This document shows positions 7,802 through 15,019 of a stretch of 43,398 nt of DNA, in pieces. The translations under genes and the position numbers were made by a program. Source of the DNA: Defluviitaleaceae bacterium (GTDB taxonomy: Bacteria; Bacillota; Clostridia; Lachnospirales; WRAX01). Within the stretch, counting starts at the first letter, position 1. The number at the start of each line of letters is the position of its first letter. The notes under the pieces are model-generated. The model was not told the DNA's origin. It was given only the letters and a program-made list of their open reading frames with translations, and made no database searches. The stretch lies in the NCBI GenBank assembly GCA_009781625.1, contig WQVI01000004.1, positions 1 to 43,398 on the forward strand, in the 5' to 3' direction.

Positions 7802-8950
7802 CTAATTTATGTTAAGTAGCTCAAATCTTAAAGTTCCTCTAAATCTTTCAACCGCCCCATCTCGATGAATAGGCGACCCAAAATCTATATAACCAAATTT
7901 TTCATCCGCTACCAAGGCGTTAAGGCCTATGCCATGCTCTGGCGCGGATTCAATATACCCCATCAGATGCCAGGTGACGCCCTCGTCTTTGCTGTAAAAA
8001 ATGGACGCATAGTTGTCATGGCCTTCGTAGGACAAAATAATTGCGTAAGCCACGCCATGGGCTAGTATCATGTCATAAACAGGCCCGCCGCTAAAGCCTT
8101 CGGGTGCTACAAAGGCTTCTGACATCTCGCCTGTTTGCCTGTCATATCGCGCAACGCCGCTCCATGGCCCGCCGTCTAGGCCCCATAGGATATGGCTGTC
8201 AAAGGCCACAGCACTTGTGGGCTGAAAGCCGTATACGGCAGTCTCCCAATTGTAGCCCCAGTCAAAAGATCGTATAATTTTAGCATTTTGCCCATCGCCT
8301 ATGGACTGATAAACCACGCCGTCCTCAGTGATGAGGATTTTGTGGTTATGATAGTCCAGCGTTGGTGGGGGTTCGTAGATAATTTCCCATGTCTCGCCAA
8401 AATCCAGCGAGCGATATATGCGCCGTGCGTTGTCATCAAGCCATTTGAAGCCATATTCGGACATAAACATTATGCCGTCTTGTGAGGCGATATTCCACCA
8501 AACAGGCACACCTGCCACGATATCAAGCACTTTGCGAAATGTCTCGCCGCCATCAGAGGATTTGAAAACTTCCCCCGTGCCTTCGGCGGCCCAGCGGTCC
8601 TGCGTCACCGTTACAAACAAATTGCCGTGGCCATCAGCATATATGGCGTTTATGGGCTTTTCAAAAGCATACACAAAGTGCCAGGTCTCGCCGTGGTCGG
8701 TAGATTTCATCAAATTGCCCGTTAAAAATTCTCGCGCCCAAACCACGCCATCCTGGGCTTCCATCGCAATAATGCCGGGTGCCAAAAGGGCGTATTCTGT
8801 GATAAAGTCGCTAAAATTGTCCGCCTCTGCGAAGTCTATTGTTCCTTCGACAATTGGCGGTAATGCAAGGTATTCTGATTGGGACATGCCGCAAGCCGCG
8901 AGGGCAAGTATGAAGATTGATGCAAGCAATATTCTTCTAACTAGCTTCAA
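7802..8950 (-). CDS. Asp-box (BNR/sialidase-like) beta-propeller lipoprotein
   Basis: A 382-residue lipoprotein. It starts at TTG (8950) with AGGAGG 7 bases upstream. The signal peptide ends in the lipobox LAAC (Cys20). At least five Asp-box motifs (S-x-D-x-G-x-T-W) are visible: STDHGETW, SSDGGETF, SLDFGETW, SFDWGYNW and SKDEGVTW. These mark a six- or seven-bladed propeller of the kind seen in sialidases and Vps10/YCF48-type proteins. No FRIP motif or sialidase catalytic set was recognised, so a binding or scaffold role on the outer membrane face is more likely than hydrolysis. It begins 2 bases after the RCC1-type lipoprotein gene ends, so the two are translated from one message. Confidence 0.85.
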   Translation of the reverse strand: MKLVRRILLASIFILALAACGMSQSEYLALPPIVEGTIDFAEADNFSDFITEYALLAPGIIAMEAQDGVVWAREFLTGNLMKSTDHGETWHFVYAFEKPINAIYADGHGNLFVTVTQDRWAAEGTGEVFKSSDGGETFRKVLDIVAGVPVWWNIASQDGIMFMSEYGFKWLDDNARRIYRSLDFGETWEIIYEPPPTLDYHNHKILITEDGVVYQSIGDGQNAKIIRSFDWGYNWETAVYGFQPTSAVAFDSHILWGLDGGPWSGVARYDRQTGEMSEAFVAPEGFSGGPVYDMILAHGVAYAIILSYEGHDNYASIFYSKDEGVTWHLMGYIESAPEHGIGLNALVADEKFGYIDFGSPIHRDGAVERFRGTLRFELLNIN

Positions 8951-8952
8951 GC

Positions 8953-10299
8953 TTATTCCTCCTCAAGGCTGATAATTACCGGCACGGGATAGAGGCGATG
9001 CTCGTCTGTGCCATCCCCAAGCAGGCCGCGGCCAAAGCTATGGCCACCCCAGGCCCACAATGTGCCGCAATTGGTTGTAGCAAAGGTGTTAACAAAGCTG
9101 GTTGTTCCGTGGTCTATGTGATAACCCGAGGAGATTGACGCCACATTGTCCATTATGCGCACCGGTGAAAGGCGTGGCTCTGTTGTGCCATCTCCAAGCT
9201 CTCCGACGATGTTGGGGCCCCAGGCCCACAGGGTACCGTCGGTGGTTATTGCGAAAGCGGCGGTTGCAGCGGTTGTCACATATGCTACATCATCCATGAT
9301 GCGTACAGGGGCGTCTCGGTTGGTGGTGGTGCCGTCGCCAAGAATTGGTCTCCAAATCCAATATTCGCGTATCTCATTTTGGCCCAAGCCCCACAGGGTA
9401 CCATTATTGTCAATAGCAAAAACAGAATTATCCAGCGAGCCATGGGCAAAGGAAACATTTTCCATGAGCTTCTCGTGCTCAAGGCCCAGCGACCATAATG
9501 TGCCGTCGGTGGTTATCGCAAGGGGCCTAAAATGGTCGTAAGCGTGTATGGACGCCACTTGCTGTTTTATTTTTACAGGCGCAAGTTGGGTTTCTTCTGT
9601 GCCGTCCCCAAGATGGCCGCGAAAGTTTTGGCCCCAGCCCCATAAATCGCCATTTGTTGTGATGACAAAGCCGCCTCTGGTTGTTGGCACAAATTGCGCC
9701 ACATCTTCCATGATGGGCACGGGGTAGAGGCGATTTTCTTCGGTGCCATCGCCAAGATAGCCGGGCACATCTCTAAAAGTATTGTCGCCCCAAGCCCATA
9801 GGGTTCTGTCCTCTGTTATCGCAAAACTGCGCACGCTGTAGAGCACATGGGCGTTTGATATGGAAGGTGCCACAGCGGCGTACACTACATTTTCCATTAT
9901 TTGCATAGGTGTTGGGCGGTCTTCCGTTGTGCCGTCCCCAAGCTGCCCGGCAAAATTTTGGCCCCAGGCCCATAGGGTGCCGTCTGTAGTTATAGCCAAG
10001 AAATGGGTGTTGTCCGCTGCTGCAAATGTCACATCATCCATCACTTTTTCAGACAAGCCACCTTGGGCTTCGCCCCATGTCCATAGGGTGCCATCGTCCA
10101 TAAGGGCAAGGGTTTGCCACGAGGCCGCCGAAACCTGCTTGACACTTTGCGGGTTTTCGTAAGGCATTTCGGGCATCTCATGTTCATTGGATTCATAGTG
10201 TTCATAATCCAAATAGTCATATGCTAAAGGCGCAGCATCCACGCAACCCACAAACATCAGCGTAATACCAAGCAATAACGCCGTCATCAACTTCTTCAT
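8953..10299 (-). CDS. RCC1-repeat beta-propeller lipoprotein
   Basis: A 448-residue lipoprotein with signal peptide and lipobox FVGC (Cys19). The rest is a run of about seven RCC1-type blades, each with a core like LWAWGQNFAGQLGDGTTEDR then P-x-x-I-M-x-x-V. RCC1 propellers are protein-binding; bacterial secreted relatives include BLIP-II, a beta-lactamase inhibitor. An AGGGGG site precedes the ATG. The partner gene downstream also encodes a propeller lipoprotein, which suggests a joint surface function. A strong terminator ends only about 12 bases upstream of the ribosome binding site, so expression may depend on readthrough or an unseen promoter. Confidence 0.88.
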   Translation of the reverse strand: MKKLMTALLLGITLMFVGCVDAAPLAYDYLDYEHYESNEHEMPEMPYENPQSVKQVSAASWQTLALMDDGTLWTWGEAQGGLSEKVMDDVTFAAADNTHFLAITTDGTLWAWGQNFAGQLGDGTTEDRPTPMQIMENVVYAAVAPSISNAHVLYSVRSFAITEDRTLWAWGDNTFRDVPGYLGDGTEENRLYPVPIMEDVAQFVPTTRGGFVITTNGDLWGWGQNFRGHLGDGTEETQLAPVKIKQQVASIHAYDHFRPLAITTDGTLWSLGLEHEKLMENVSFAHGSLDNSVFAIDNNGTLWGLGQNEIREYWIWRPILGDGTTTNRDAPVRIMDDVAYVTTAATAAFAITTDGTLWAWGPNIVGELGDGTTEPRLSPVRIMDNVASISSGYHIDHGTTSFVNTFATTNCGTLWAWGGHSFGRGLLGDGTDEHRLYPVPVIISLEEE

Positions 10300-10316
10300 T
10301 TCAACCCCCTGCTTTC

Positions 10317-10350
10317 AAAAAACAAATCCCCCGACACCGCCGAGGGATTT
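10317..10350 (-). terminator. Terminator after the DUF1858 gene
   Basis: Minus strand stem AAATCCCTCG / CGGGGGATTT (plus 10341-10350 and 10324-10333; one G-U pair), 7-base loop, then GTTTTTT. It lies just upstream of the RCC1 lipoprotein ribosome binding site, so it separates lepB-DUF1858 from the lipoproteins, or attenuates them. Confidence 0.85.
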
Positions 10351-10355
10351 CATAA

Positions 10356-10595
10356 TTAAGCTTCCGGTGCGCCTTCAGCCTCTGCCAGCCTTTCAAGCAG
10401 AGCGTTGATGCCGTCCACCAGTTCGTCACATTTTTCAGGGCCCATACCATGGACCTGGCAAGCCTCTTCCAGAGACTCGTGCGCGGCGGCCCCTCAGCCG
10501 ACGCAATGCATACCGTTTTGCATTAATATCATGGCAATTCTTTTATCCACAGCCAGGATATCGTTTATAAGCATGTCTTTCGTGATTTTTTTCAT
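10356..10595 (-). CDS. DUF1858 redox-domain protein with in-frame UGA: probable selenoprotein
   Basis: A 79-residue frame with one internal UGA at codon 34 (plus 10494-10496). The N-terminal part begins MKKITKDMLINDIL and runs to NGMHCVG; after the UGA it continues GAAAHESLEEACQVHGM. This matches the DUF1858 / hybrid-cluster-protein-associated redox domain, whose signature is GMHCxGC followed by ETLEEAC. The UGA takes the place of the second Cys in C-x-x-C, giving C31-V-G-U34. An AGGAGG site lies 7 bases upstream of the ATG and a terminator follows. The reading frame and composition are intact on both sides. A hairpin suited to a bacterial SECIS lies downstream of the UGA. It is 27 bases behind lepB, in the same operon. 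The alternative is a nonsense-mutated Cys gene (TGC to TGA) or a sequencing error. Selenocysteine genes are not in the window. Confidence 0.8.
10461..10496 (-). promoter_or_regulatory. Candidate bacterial SECIS element with its UGA
   Basis: Reading the minus strand: UGA (10496-10494), 16 bases, then stem AGUCUCU (10477-10471), loop GGA (10470-10468), stem AGAGGCU (10467-10461). All seven pairs form (one U-G). The loop starts 23 bases after the UGA and begins with GG. Known bacterial SECIS hairpins place the apical loop about 16-37 bases after UGA with a G in the first two loop positions. Confidence 0.7.
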
Positions 10596-10622
10596 TACAT
10601 TTCCTCCTATGTTAAGATTTTG

Positions 10623-11174
10623 CTACCTTATTATGCCAAAAGATGGGAAGTAAGAGAAAGCGGCGCGGCCAAGGATGTTTTCCCGCGGCAAGTAGTGCGA
10701 ACTTGCCCACCCTCTGCCATCATGAGAATGGTTTCTATTATCGCCAAGGACAAAGAAATGGTCTTCGGGCACTTCAAATGAATGGTTTTCGCTCCATGGC
10801 CTTTCCAGTAGATACCATTCGTCCAACGGAATTTCGCTTCCGTTAATAAAAACCTGCCCACCAATGATGTCCACACTTTCTCCCGGTAAACCTATTATGC
10901 GCTTAACATGCAAAACAGATTCATTTTCAGGATAGCGGAAAACTACTATGTCGAAACGTTCGGGTTCTGAAAATAGGTAGGAGAGGCGAAAAGCCACAAG
11001 ACGGCTTGGTGCCGCTATCGTATCAAGCATAGAGCCCGAGGGCACAGATGCATTTACAATTAAAACATTGTTGATGATAAAAGCCGCCGCCACGGCAAAA
11101 AGCAAAACCCGCACCCAAGAAAAAATTTCTTTACGAATTTTTGTGCTGCGTGGGATATTGTCATTTGTATCCAT
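10623..11174 (-). CDS. lepB: Signal peptidase I
   Basis: A 183-residue type I signal peptidase that cleaves Sec and Tat signal peptides on the outer face of the membrane. One N-terminal membrane segment (about 20-42) leads into the catalytic Ser48 in VPSGSM and the general base Lys91 in HVKRIIGLPGES. The later LGDNRNHSHDGR box is also canonical. The short length is typical for Gram-positive SipS-type enzymes. It starts at an ATG with a GGAGG site, under its own promoter, and is followed after 27 bases by the UGA-containing DUF1858 gene. Several exported proteins in the window would be substrates. Confidence 0.96.
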   Translation of the reverse strand: MDTNDNIPRSTKIRKEIFSWVRVLLFAVAAAFIINNVLIVNASVPSGSMLDTIAAPSRLVAFRLSYLFSEPERFDIVVFRYPENESVLHVKRIIGLPGESVDIIGGQVFINGSEIPLDEWYLLERPWSENHSFEVPEDHFFVLGDNRNHSHDGRGWASSHYLPRENILGRAAFSYFPSFGIIR

Positions 11175-11211
11175 CTTTTCCTCCAGACATTCATTTTGTT
11201 ACGCCCTGTCC

Positions 11212-11240
11212 ATTATAGCAAAAAAACTTGTCGAAGGCAA
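11212..11240 (-). promoter_or_regulatory. Sigma-A promoter of lepB
   Basis: Minus strand TTGCCT (plus 11235-11240), 17 bases, TATAAT (plus 11212-11217). Confidence 0.7.
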
Positions 11241-11244
11241 CAAA

Positions 11245-11277
11245 AAAATCGAAGCCACGATATCAGGCTTCGATTTT
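11245..11277 (-). terminator. Terminator of the Met-rich small ORF
   Basis: Perfect 12-bp stem AAAATCGAAGCC (11245-11256) with GGCTTCGATTTT (11266-11277), 9-base loop, and a T-run on the minus strand. It directly follows the small ORF and lies upstream of the lepB promoter. Confidence 0.85.
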
Positions 11278-11285
11278 GAAGGGCT

Positions 11286-11447
11286 TTACCCCGCTACGTC
11301 CATGGCCCCAAGGCCACCCGGCTGCATCAACATCATAAGCAGCAAAAGCATCATGCTATTGTCGCCGCCAAAGGAATTGCCGTCCATCATCATCATTAAT
11401 AGCAGCAGCATGGGTAAATTGTTTGGTCTTGGTCTGTGCATATGCAT
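11286..11447 (-). CDS. 53-residue Met/Leu-rich small protein
   Basis: A 53-codon frame starting MHMHRPRPNNLPM, then LLLLMMMMDG, a Gly/Asn/Asp turn, SMMLLLLMMLM, and a tail rich in Gly ending DVAG. About 17 of 53 residues are Met. Support for being real: a GAGGTG site 6-7 bases before the ATG, a -10-like TATACA upstream, and a perfect terminator right after the stop. The two Met/Leu blocks could be short amphipathic or membrane-embedded helices; the Met sulfur and His-Met-His start could also bind copper(I) or silver. No family was recognised. It is divergent from the small membrane protein at 11554. Confidence 0.7.
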   Translation of the reverse strand: MHMHRPRPNNLPMLLLLMMMMDGNSFGGDNSMMLLLLMMLMQPGGLGAMDVAG

Positions 11448-11505
11448 AAAAACACCTCATCATTAAACTTTGTATATCTTATGCTGTCATATTTTGTCCT
11501 ATTAC

Positions 11506-11534
11506 TTGACGCTGACACAAGGATGACATATAAT
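11506..11534 (+). promoter_or_regulatory. Sigma-A promoter of the 11554 gene
   Basis: TTGACG (11506-11511), 17-base spacer, TATAAT (11529-11534). Confidence 0.8.
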
Positions 11535-11553
11535 TGCTATGAGGTGTGATTAT

Positions 11554-11982
11554 ATGGAAAAGTTAGGTGTAGAAACGGCCGTCATCAAAACTGTGTTTGC
11601 TTACAAGATAAACGTAGCCATTGCAGCAATTTTGATATTTTTAAACATACAGGCTTTTATGTCAGTTTTGATGGCTACCGATGATGCTTTGCCCATCATA
11701 GTAGGCATTTTGCTTTGCGTGGCCTGTTTCATCTATGGTTTTTTATCGTTAAATGGCTATTTAACAAAAATTATCGTGTACGAAGGCGGCTTTGCAATAA
11801 AAAGTCCTCTTCGTAAAACCATCGTCCACGAGGACAAAATAAAAAAGGCGACATTTCGCCGCGTCAATATAAAAAAGATTATTATTAATGTGTCCATTCA
11901 CGATGGCCGCGATATTGAAATAAACAGCGCGAAATATGGTGACATAACGCCGCTGATAGATTATCTTAAACAGTTCAAATAA
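11554..11982 (+). CDS. Small membrane protein with two helices and a PH-like tail
   Basis: A 142-residue protein. Two hydrophobic helices (about residues 20-38 and 48-70) are followed by a soluble domain of about 70 residues with alternating beta strands (KIIVYEGGFAIKSP, KKATFRRVNIKKIIINVS), resembling the bacterial PH-like domains found after two-helix membrane anchors. No enzyme motif. The GAGGTG site 7 bases upstream selects the ATG at 11554. Its last 8 bases overlap the end of the convergent EFR1-like gene, so the two mRNAs would share complementary 3' ends. Function unknown. Confidence 0.75.
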   Translation: MEKLGVETAVIKTVFAYKINVAIAAILIFLNIQAFMSVLMATDDALPIIVGILLCVACFIYGFLSLNGYLTKIIVYEGGFAIKSPLRKTIVHEDKIKKATFRRVNIKKIIINVSIHDGRDIEINSAKYGDITPLIDYLKQFK

Positions 11983-12760
11983 GCTCTTTCGTAGAAATAT
12001 GAGGATTTTTATATCTACTGCGCTTTGCCGTCACCTTCCCATATTGAATGCAAGCAACCGGACATAAATGCAAGCACGCCAAGCAACGCTGGCATTTTTC
12101 ACTTTTCCACACGGGTTGGCCATCATTTAGACAAATATTTTTCGTTGGGCACACATTTGCGCAAAGTTCGCATGAAATGCAGTCATCAGAAACATTAAAA
12201 GATTTATCGTCAAAATTAACCGTCTTTAGGAAATGACCATAACCAAACAAAATCGGTCCTATGTATTCAGTAATGCTCCTATCTCGATATCTTTTCTTCT
12301 CCAAAACAATTTTAGCTATCTCTTGCGATTTTTTGTATGCACCCTCGTGCAATGCCGTGTGTTTTTCCTTTGGCGTAACATCCCATGTCCAAAGAATAAA
12401 ATTATCGACACACTTCACATAGAAGGCCGCATTTAAGACTTTGCCCTTATTTTTCAGAATTTTTCTTGCCTGAGATATACAGCCGCCATTGCCGCCCATT
12501 GCGCCATAAGTGCAGACAACGTAGATGTATGAGGCTTCGCTGAGGTTTGTTAAAGAAATAAATTCTTGCACAAGCTGAGGAAGTCCGCAATAATATACAG
12601 GAAACACAAAGCCAATGGCGCCTTGCAGGGCAAGCTTTGTGGCTTTATCTATATTTTCGGCTATGGAGATAATGTTTGGGGTTTCAAGCCCTGATGCTAT
12701 ATCTCTAGCCACTTTTAATGAATTTCCGGTACCTGTAAAATAGAAAGTTGTGTGGGGCAT
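11975..12760 (-). CDS. EFR1-like flavodoxin plus 2x[4Fe-4S] ferredoxin protein
   Basis: A 261-residue two-domain electron-transfer protein. The N-terminal 160 residues are flavodoxin-like, with the FMN phosphate loop FTGTGNSLKVA and the VYYCGLPQLVQEF and TYGAMGGNGG loops. The C-terminus carries two ferredoxin clusters, CISCELCANVCP and CQRCLACLHLCP, each with the C-x2-C-x2/3-C-x3-C-P pattern of a [4Fe-4S] cluster. This is the architecture called EFR1 in anaerobes; partners and substrate are unknown. A GGAGGA site precedes the ATG, and it starts 10 bases after the GNAT-like gene, so it may be the last gene of the chaperone operon. Confidence 0.9.
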   Translation of the reverse strand: MPHTTFYFTGTGNSLKVARDIASGLETPNIISIAENIDKATKLALQGAIGFVFPVYYCGLPQLVQEFISLTNLSEASYIYVVCTYGAMGGNGGCISQARKILKNKGKVLNAAFYVKCVDNFILWTWDVTPKEKHTALHEGAYKKSQEIAKIVLEKKRYRDRSITEYIGPILFGYGHFLKTVNFDDKSFNVSDDCISCELCANVCPTKNICLNDGQPVWKSEKCQRCLACLHLCPVACIQYGKVTAKRSRYKNPHISTKELI

Positions 12761-12770
12761 TTTTCCTCCG

Positions 12771-13394
12771 TCAAATCTTCACCCGATAGGCAATGTAATA
12801 CCCCTCGCGGCGAAAGCCCAGATGCAACGCAGCACCGGTCTCCATAAAATTATCTCTGTCCGCCATAAAAAGCACATCTCTGTCCTGCGCGGCAAAGCTT
12901 TTCTTTGCAGCGGCACTTAAAAGAGCCAGCCTATCCTCTATACCATCAGCTACAACACAATAAATATTCCATCCGTCACGCATAAGGGCATATGCTGTCG
13001 TTTCGCCATCTTCCGGCATTATAAAGACATCCCAAGAGTCAAAATCAGCCAATATTTTCTCGCTGCTCCAATACATTTTGGGATTTTTCTTATCATGATA
13101 CGCCCCAAGTGACGCAAAATCTTCCGCCGTGGCTTGTGTCGCTTTTTTAGTTTGCAGTTCCACAAAATCCTTTTCAGCAAGGCGCATTTCAAGGCAATTG
13201 TCCAAAACTTCCGCGCCAACCGACACAAGGAATTTCTCCGGAGCCAAGGTGTTATAAAAGCAAAAATCCACCGTAAAGCCCAGGTAGCCCTTTGCAAGCT
13301 GCGCCCATACGCTTTCCGCTTCTTTTATATCAACATTATCTATAAAAATGTGTTTTGCTTTTTCATCTATTTTTATATTTTTTATGGTTATCAA
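12771..13394 (-). CDS. GNAT-like acetyltransferase
   Basis: A protein of 207 residues, fairly divergent. Secondary-structure pattern and the C-terminal FMETGAALHLGFRREGYYIAYR stretch (cited in parts: ALHLGF, REGYYIAYR) resemble the end of GNAT N-acetyltransferases; a clear acetyl-CoA loop is not obvious. Starts available are TTG at 13400 and TTG at 13394; the GAGGA at plus 13402-13406 is too close to the former and well placed (7 bases) for the latter. It starts 11 bases after dnaJ ends. Substrate unknown. Confidence 0.65.
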   Translation of the reverse strand: MITIKNIKIDEKAKHIFIDNVDIKEAESVWAQLAKGYLGFTVDFCFYNTLAPEKFLVSVGAEVLDNCLEMRLAEKDFVELQTKKATQATAEDFASLGAYHDKKNPKMYWSSEKILADFDSWDVFIMPEDGETTAYALMRDGWNIYCVVADGIEDRLALLSAAAKKSFAAQDRDVLFMADRDNFMETGAALHLGFRREGYYIAYRVKI

Positions 13395-13405
13395 AGGCAA
13401 TTCCT

Positions 13406-14533
13406 CTATTTCTTAAATTTATTGAAAAACCCCTTCTTCCCTTCCTCAACATGCTCTCCACCTTCAGCAGCAAACTGCCTTAAAAGGTTTTTTTGGCCTT
13501 CTGTGAGGCTTTTTGGCACAACCAGCTTTAAGACAACCACCATATCGCCAGATTTTGACGGCGAATTTACATATGGCATCCCTTTGCCACGCAGGGTTAT
13601 CATTGCATCAGGCTGTGTGCCCACCGAAAGCTTATAAGTTTCTTCGCCATATGGGGTGTCGATGGTAATTTCGCCGCCCAGCGCCGCTTGCACAAAGGAA
13701 ATTTGCTTCTCCATGTAAAGGTCGTTGCCACGCCGCACATATTTTTTGTGAGACCTCACGGCAATGCGCACATAAAGGTCGCCCTTGGGCGCGCCCACGT
13801 CGCCCGCTTCGCCCTGGCCTGTGTATTTGATGCTTTGGCCATTGTCAATACCCTTTGGTACGCTTATGGCAATGGTTCTGCGTCTGTTAGCCTTACCGCC
13901 GCCGTTACAACTTGTGCAGGGCTCTTTTATAACCTTCCCCGCACCGCGGCAGGACTTGCATGTGGTAGCACTTTCCATATATCCCAGCGGAGTTTGCACC
14001 GTCTGGCGCACTTGGCCGGAGCCTCCGCAGGCCCTACAACTTTCGGGCGTTGTGCCCTGTTTTGCCCCCGTGCCGCGACAACTTTCGCAATTATCCTTTA
14101 TGGCAAATTCCAATTCGCGTTCCACGCCAAAAATGGTGTCCTCAAAGTCCACCTGTAGCGTAATTTCCACATCATTGCCGCGCATAGGCCCACGCCTGCG
14201 CCGCCTGCCGCCGCCAAAGCCGCCCATCTCATTAATAATATCCGCAAAATCGGCAAAGCCGCCAAAACCACCAAAGCCGCCGCCGCTATATCCACCGCCA
14301 AAGCCCGCATCCTGGGCCGCATGGCCAAACTGGTCATACCGCGCGCGCTTGTCCGCGTCCGAAAGCACGGTATACGCCTCGTTTATCTCCTTAAACTTGG
14401 CCTCGGCTCCCGCGTCACCGGGGTTAGAGTCCGGATGATATTTCTTCACCGCCGCCCTATATGCCTTTTTAAGCTCGTCTTCCGACGCACCTCGCGCCAC
14501 GCCCAAAAGTTCGTAATAATCCTGCTTTGCCAT
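13406..14533 (-). CDS. dnaJ: Chaperone protein DnaJ
   Basis: A 375-residue type I DnaJ co-chaperone, which stimulates the DnaK ATPase and hands over unfolded clients. Domains in order: J domain (1-70) with the HPD triad in KKYHPDSN, a Gly/Phe-rich region with GGYSGGGFGG (about 75-115), a zinc domain with four C-x2-C-x-G-x-G motifs (CESCRGTG, CRACGGSG, CKSCRGAG, CTSCNGGG), and the C-terminal substrate domains. AAGGGA precedes the ATG. In the usual order it directly follows dnaK; here an unknown ORF and a GC-rich repeat lie between. Confidence 0.97.
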   Translation of the reverse strand: MAKQDYYELLGVARGASEDELKKAYRAAVKKYHPDSNPGDAGAEAKFKEINEAYTVLSDADKRARYDQFGHAAQDAGFGGGYSGGGFGGFGGFADFADIINEMGGFGGGRRRRRGPMRGNDVEITLQVDFEDTIFGVERELEFAIKDNCESCRGTGAKQGTTPESCRACGGSGQVRQTVQTPLGYMESATTCKSCRGAGKVIKEPCTSCNGGGKANRRRTIAISVPKGIDNGQSIKYTGQGEAGDVGAPKGDLYVRIAVRSHKKYVRRGNDLYMEKQISFVQAALGGEITIDTPYGEETYKLSVGTQPDAMITLRGKGMPYVNSPSKSGDMVVVLKLVVPKSLTEGQKNLLRQFAAEGGEHVEEGKKGFFNKFKK

Positions 14534-14601
14534 CTATGTTAATTCCCTTCTTGTTGCAGTTCATATATGATTTAGTGCCTATCGGCGCACACTTATATGC
14601 G

Positions 14602-14985
14602 TTACAAATATTGGGCTTTCACTTTGCAAAGCTCGCTATCAAGGCGCTGAACATCAATAGGGCTGACTATTTCATCAAAATCCAGTGGCTTGTCAGTGAC
14701 GAAGCCATAAGACCGAAATACTTCTGAGATTTGATTTACAAGACTTCCGAAACGTGTAGCAAATTCATCTACCTTCCCTAGATCTTCAATATAGAAATCG
14801 TCAAAAAGGCGCACAGAATCTTTAAGTAGTTCTTTGGGATAGACAAATGAAATTTTGCTGGCGGTTACACCTGCGTACTTTAGTTCTATAGCAAATTTGT
14901 CACCAAGGTAATTTTGCTTTAGTTCGGAATTTTGCTCACTCTTGTATATAGTCGTTTTAAACAGCGGAACTATGGTGCCGATCAT
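14602..14985 (-). CDS. Unknown 127-residue protein between dnaK and dnaJ
   Basis: A soluble-looking protein with mixed alpha/beta character and no signal peptide or recognisable motif. The middle (VRLFDDFYIEDLGKVDEF) and end (VDELCK-like acid-basic helices) suggest a small helical domain. The ATG at 14985 is chosen over the GTG at 14991 because AAGGA lies 7 bases before the ATG. It is on the operon strand, 110 bases after dnaK and 68 before dnaJ, and sits behind the GC-rich inverted repeat. It does not belong to the usual chaperone operon and looks like a local insertion. Confidence 0.6.
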   Translation of the reverse strand: MIGTIVPLFKTTIYKSEQNSELKQNYLGDKFAIELKYAGVTASKISFVYPKELLKDSVRLFDDFYIEDLGKVDEFATRFGSLVNQISEVFRSYGFVTDKPLDFDEIVSPIDVQRLDSELCKVKAQYL

Positions 14986-15019
14986 AAACACATCCTTTCT
15001 TCATTATTGAGTGGATACT

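Noticed and set aside
10494-10496. Reading the TGA in the DUF1858 gene as a sign of a different genetic code (UGA = Trp or Gly)
   Set aside because: TGA ends ispG, pepP, hrcA, mreD and the NUDIX gene at expected lengths, so it is a normal stop in this genome.
10356-10595. Calling the DUF1858 gene a pseudogene
   Set aside because: Only one TGA, at the exact catalytic Cys position, with a SECIS-like hairpin downstream and intact frame, ribosome binding site and terminator. Still possible, and included as the refuting alternative.
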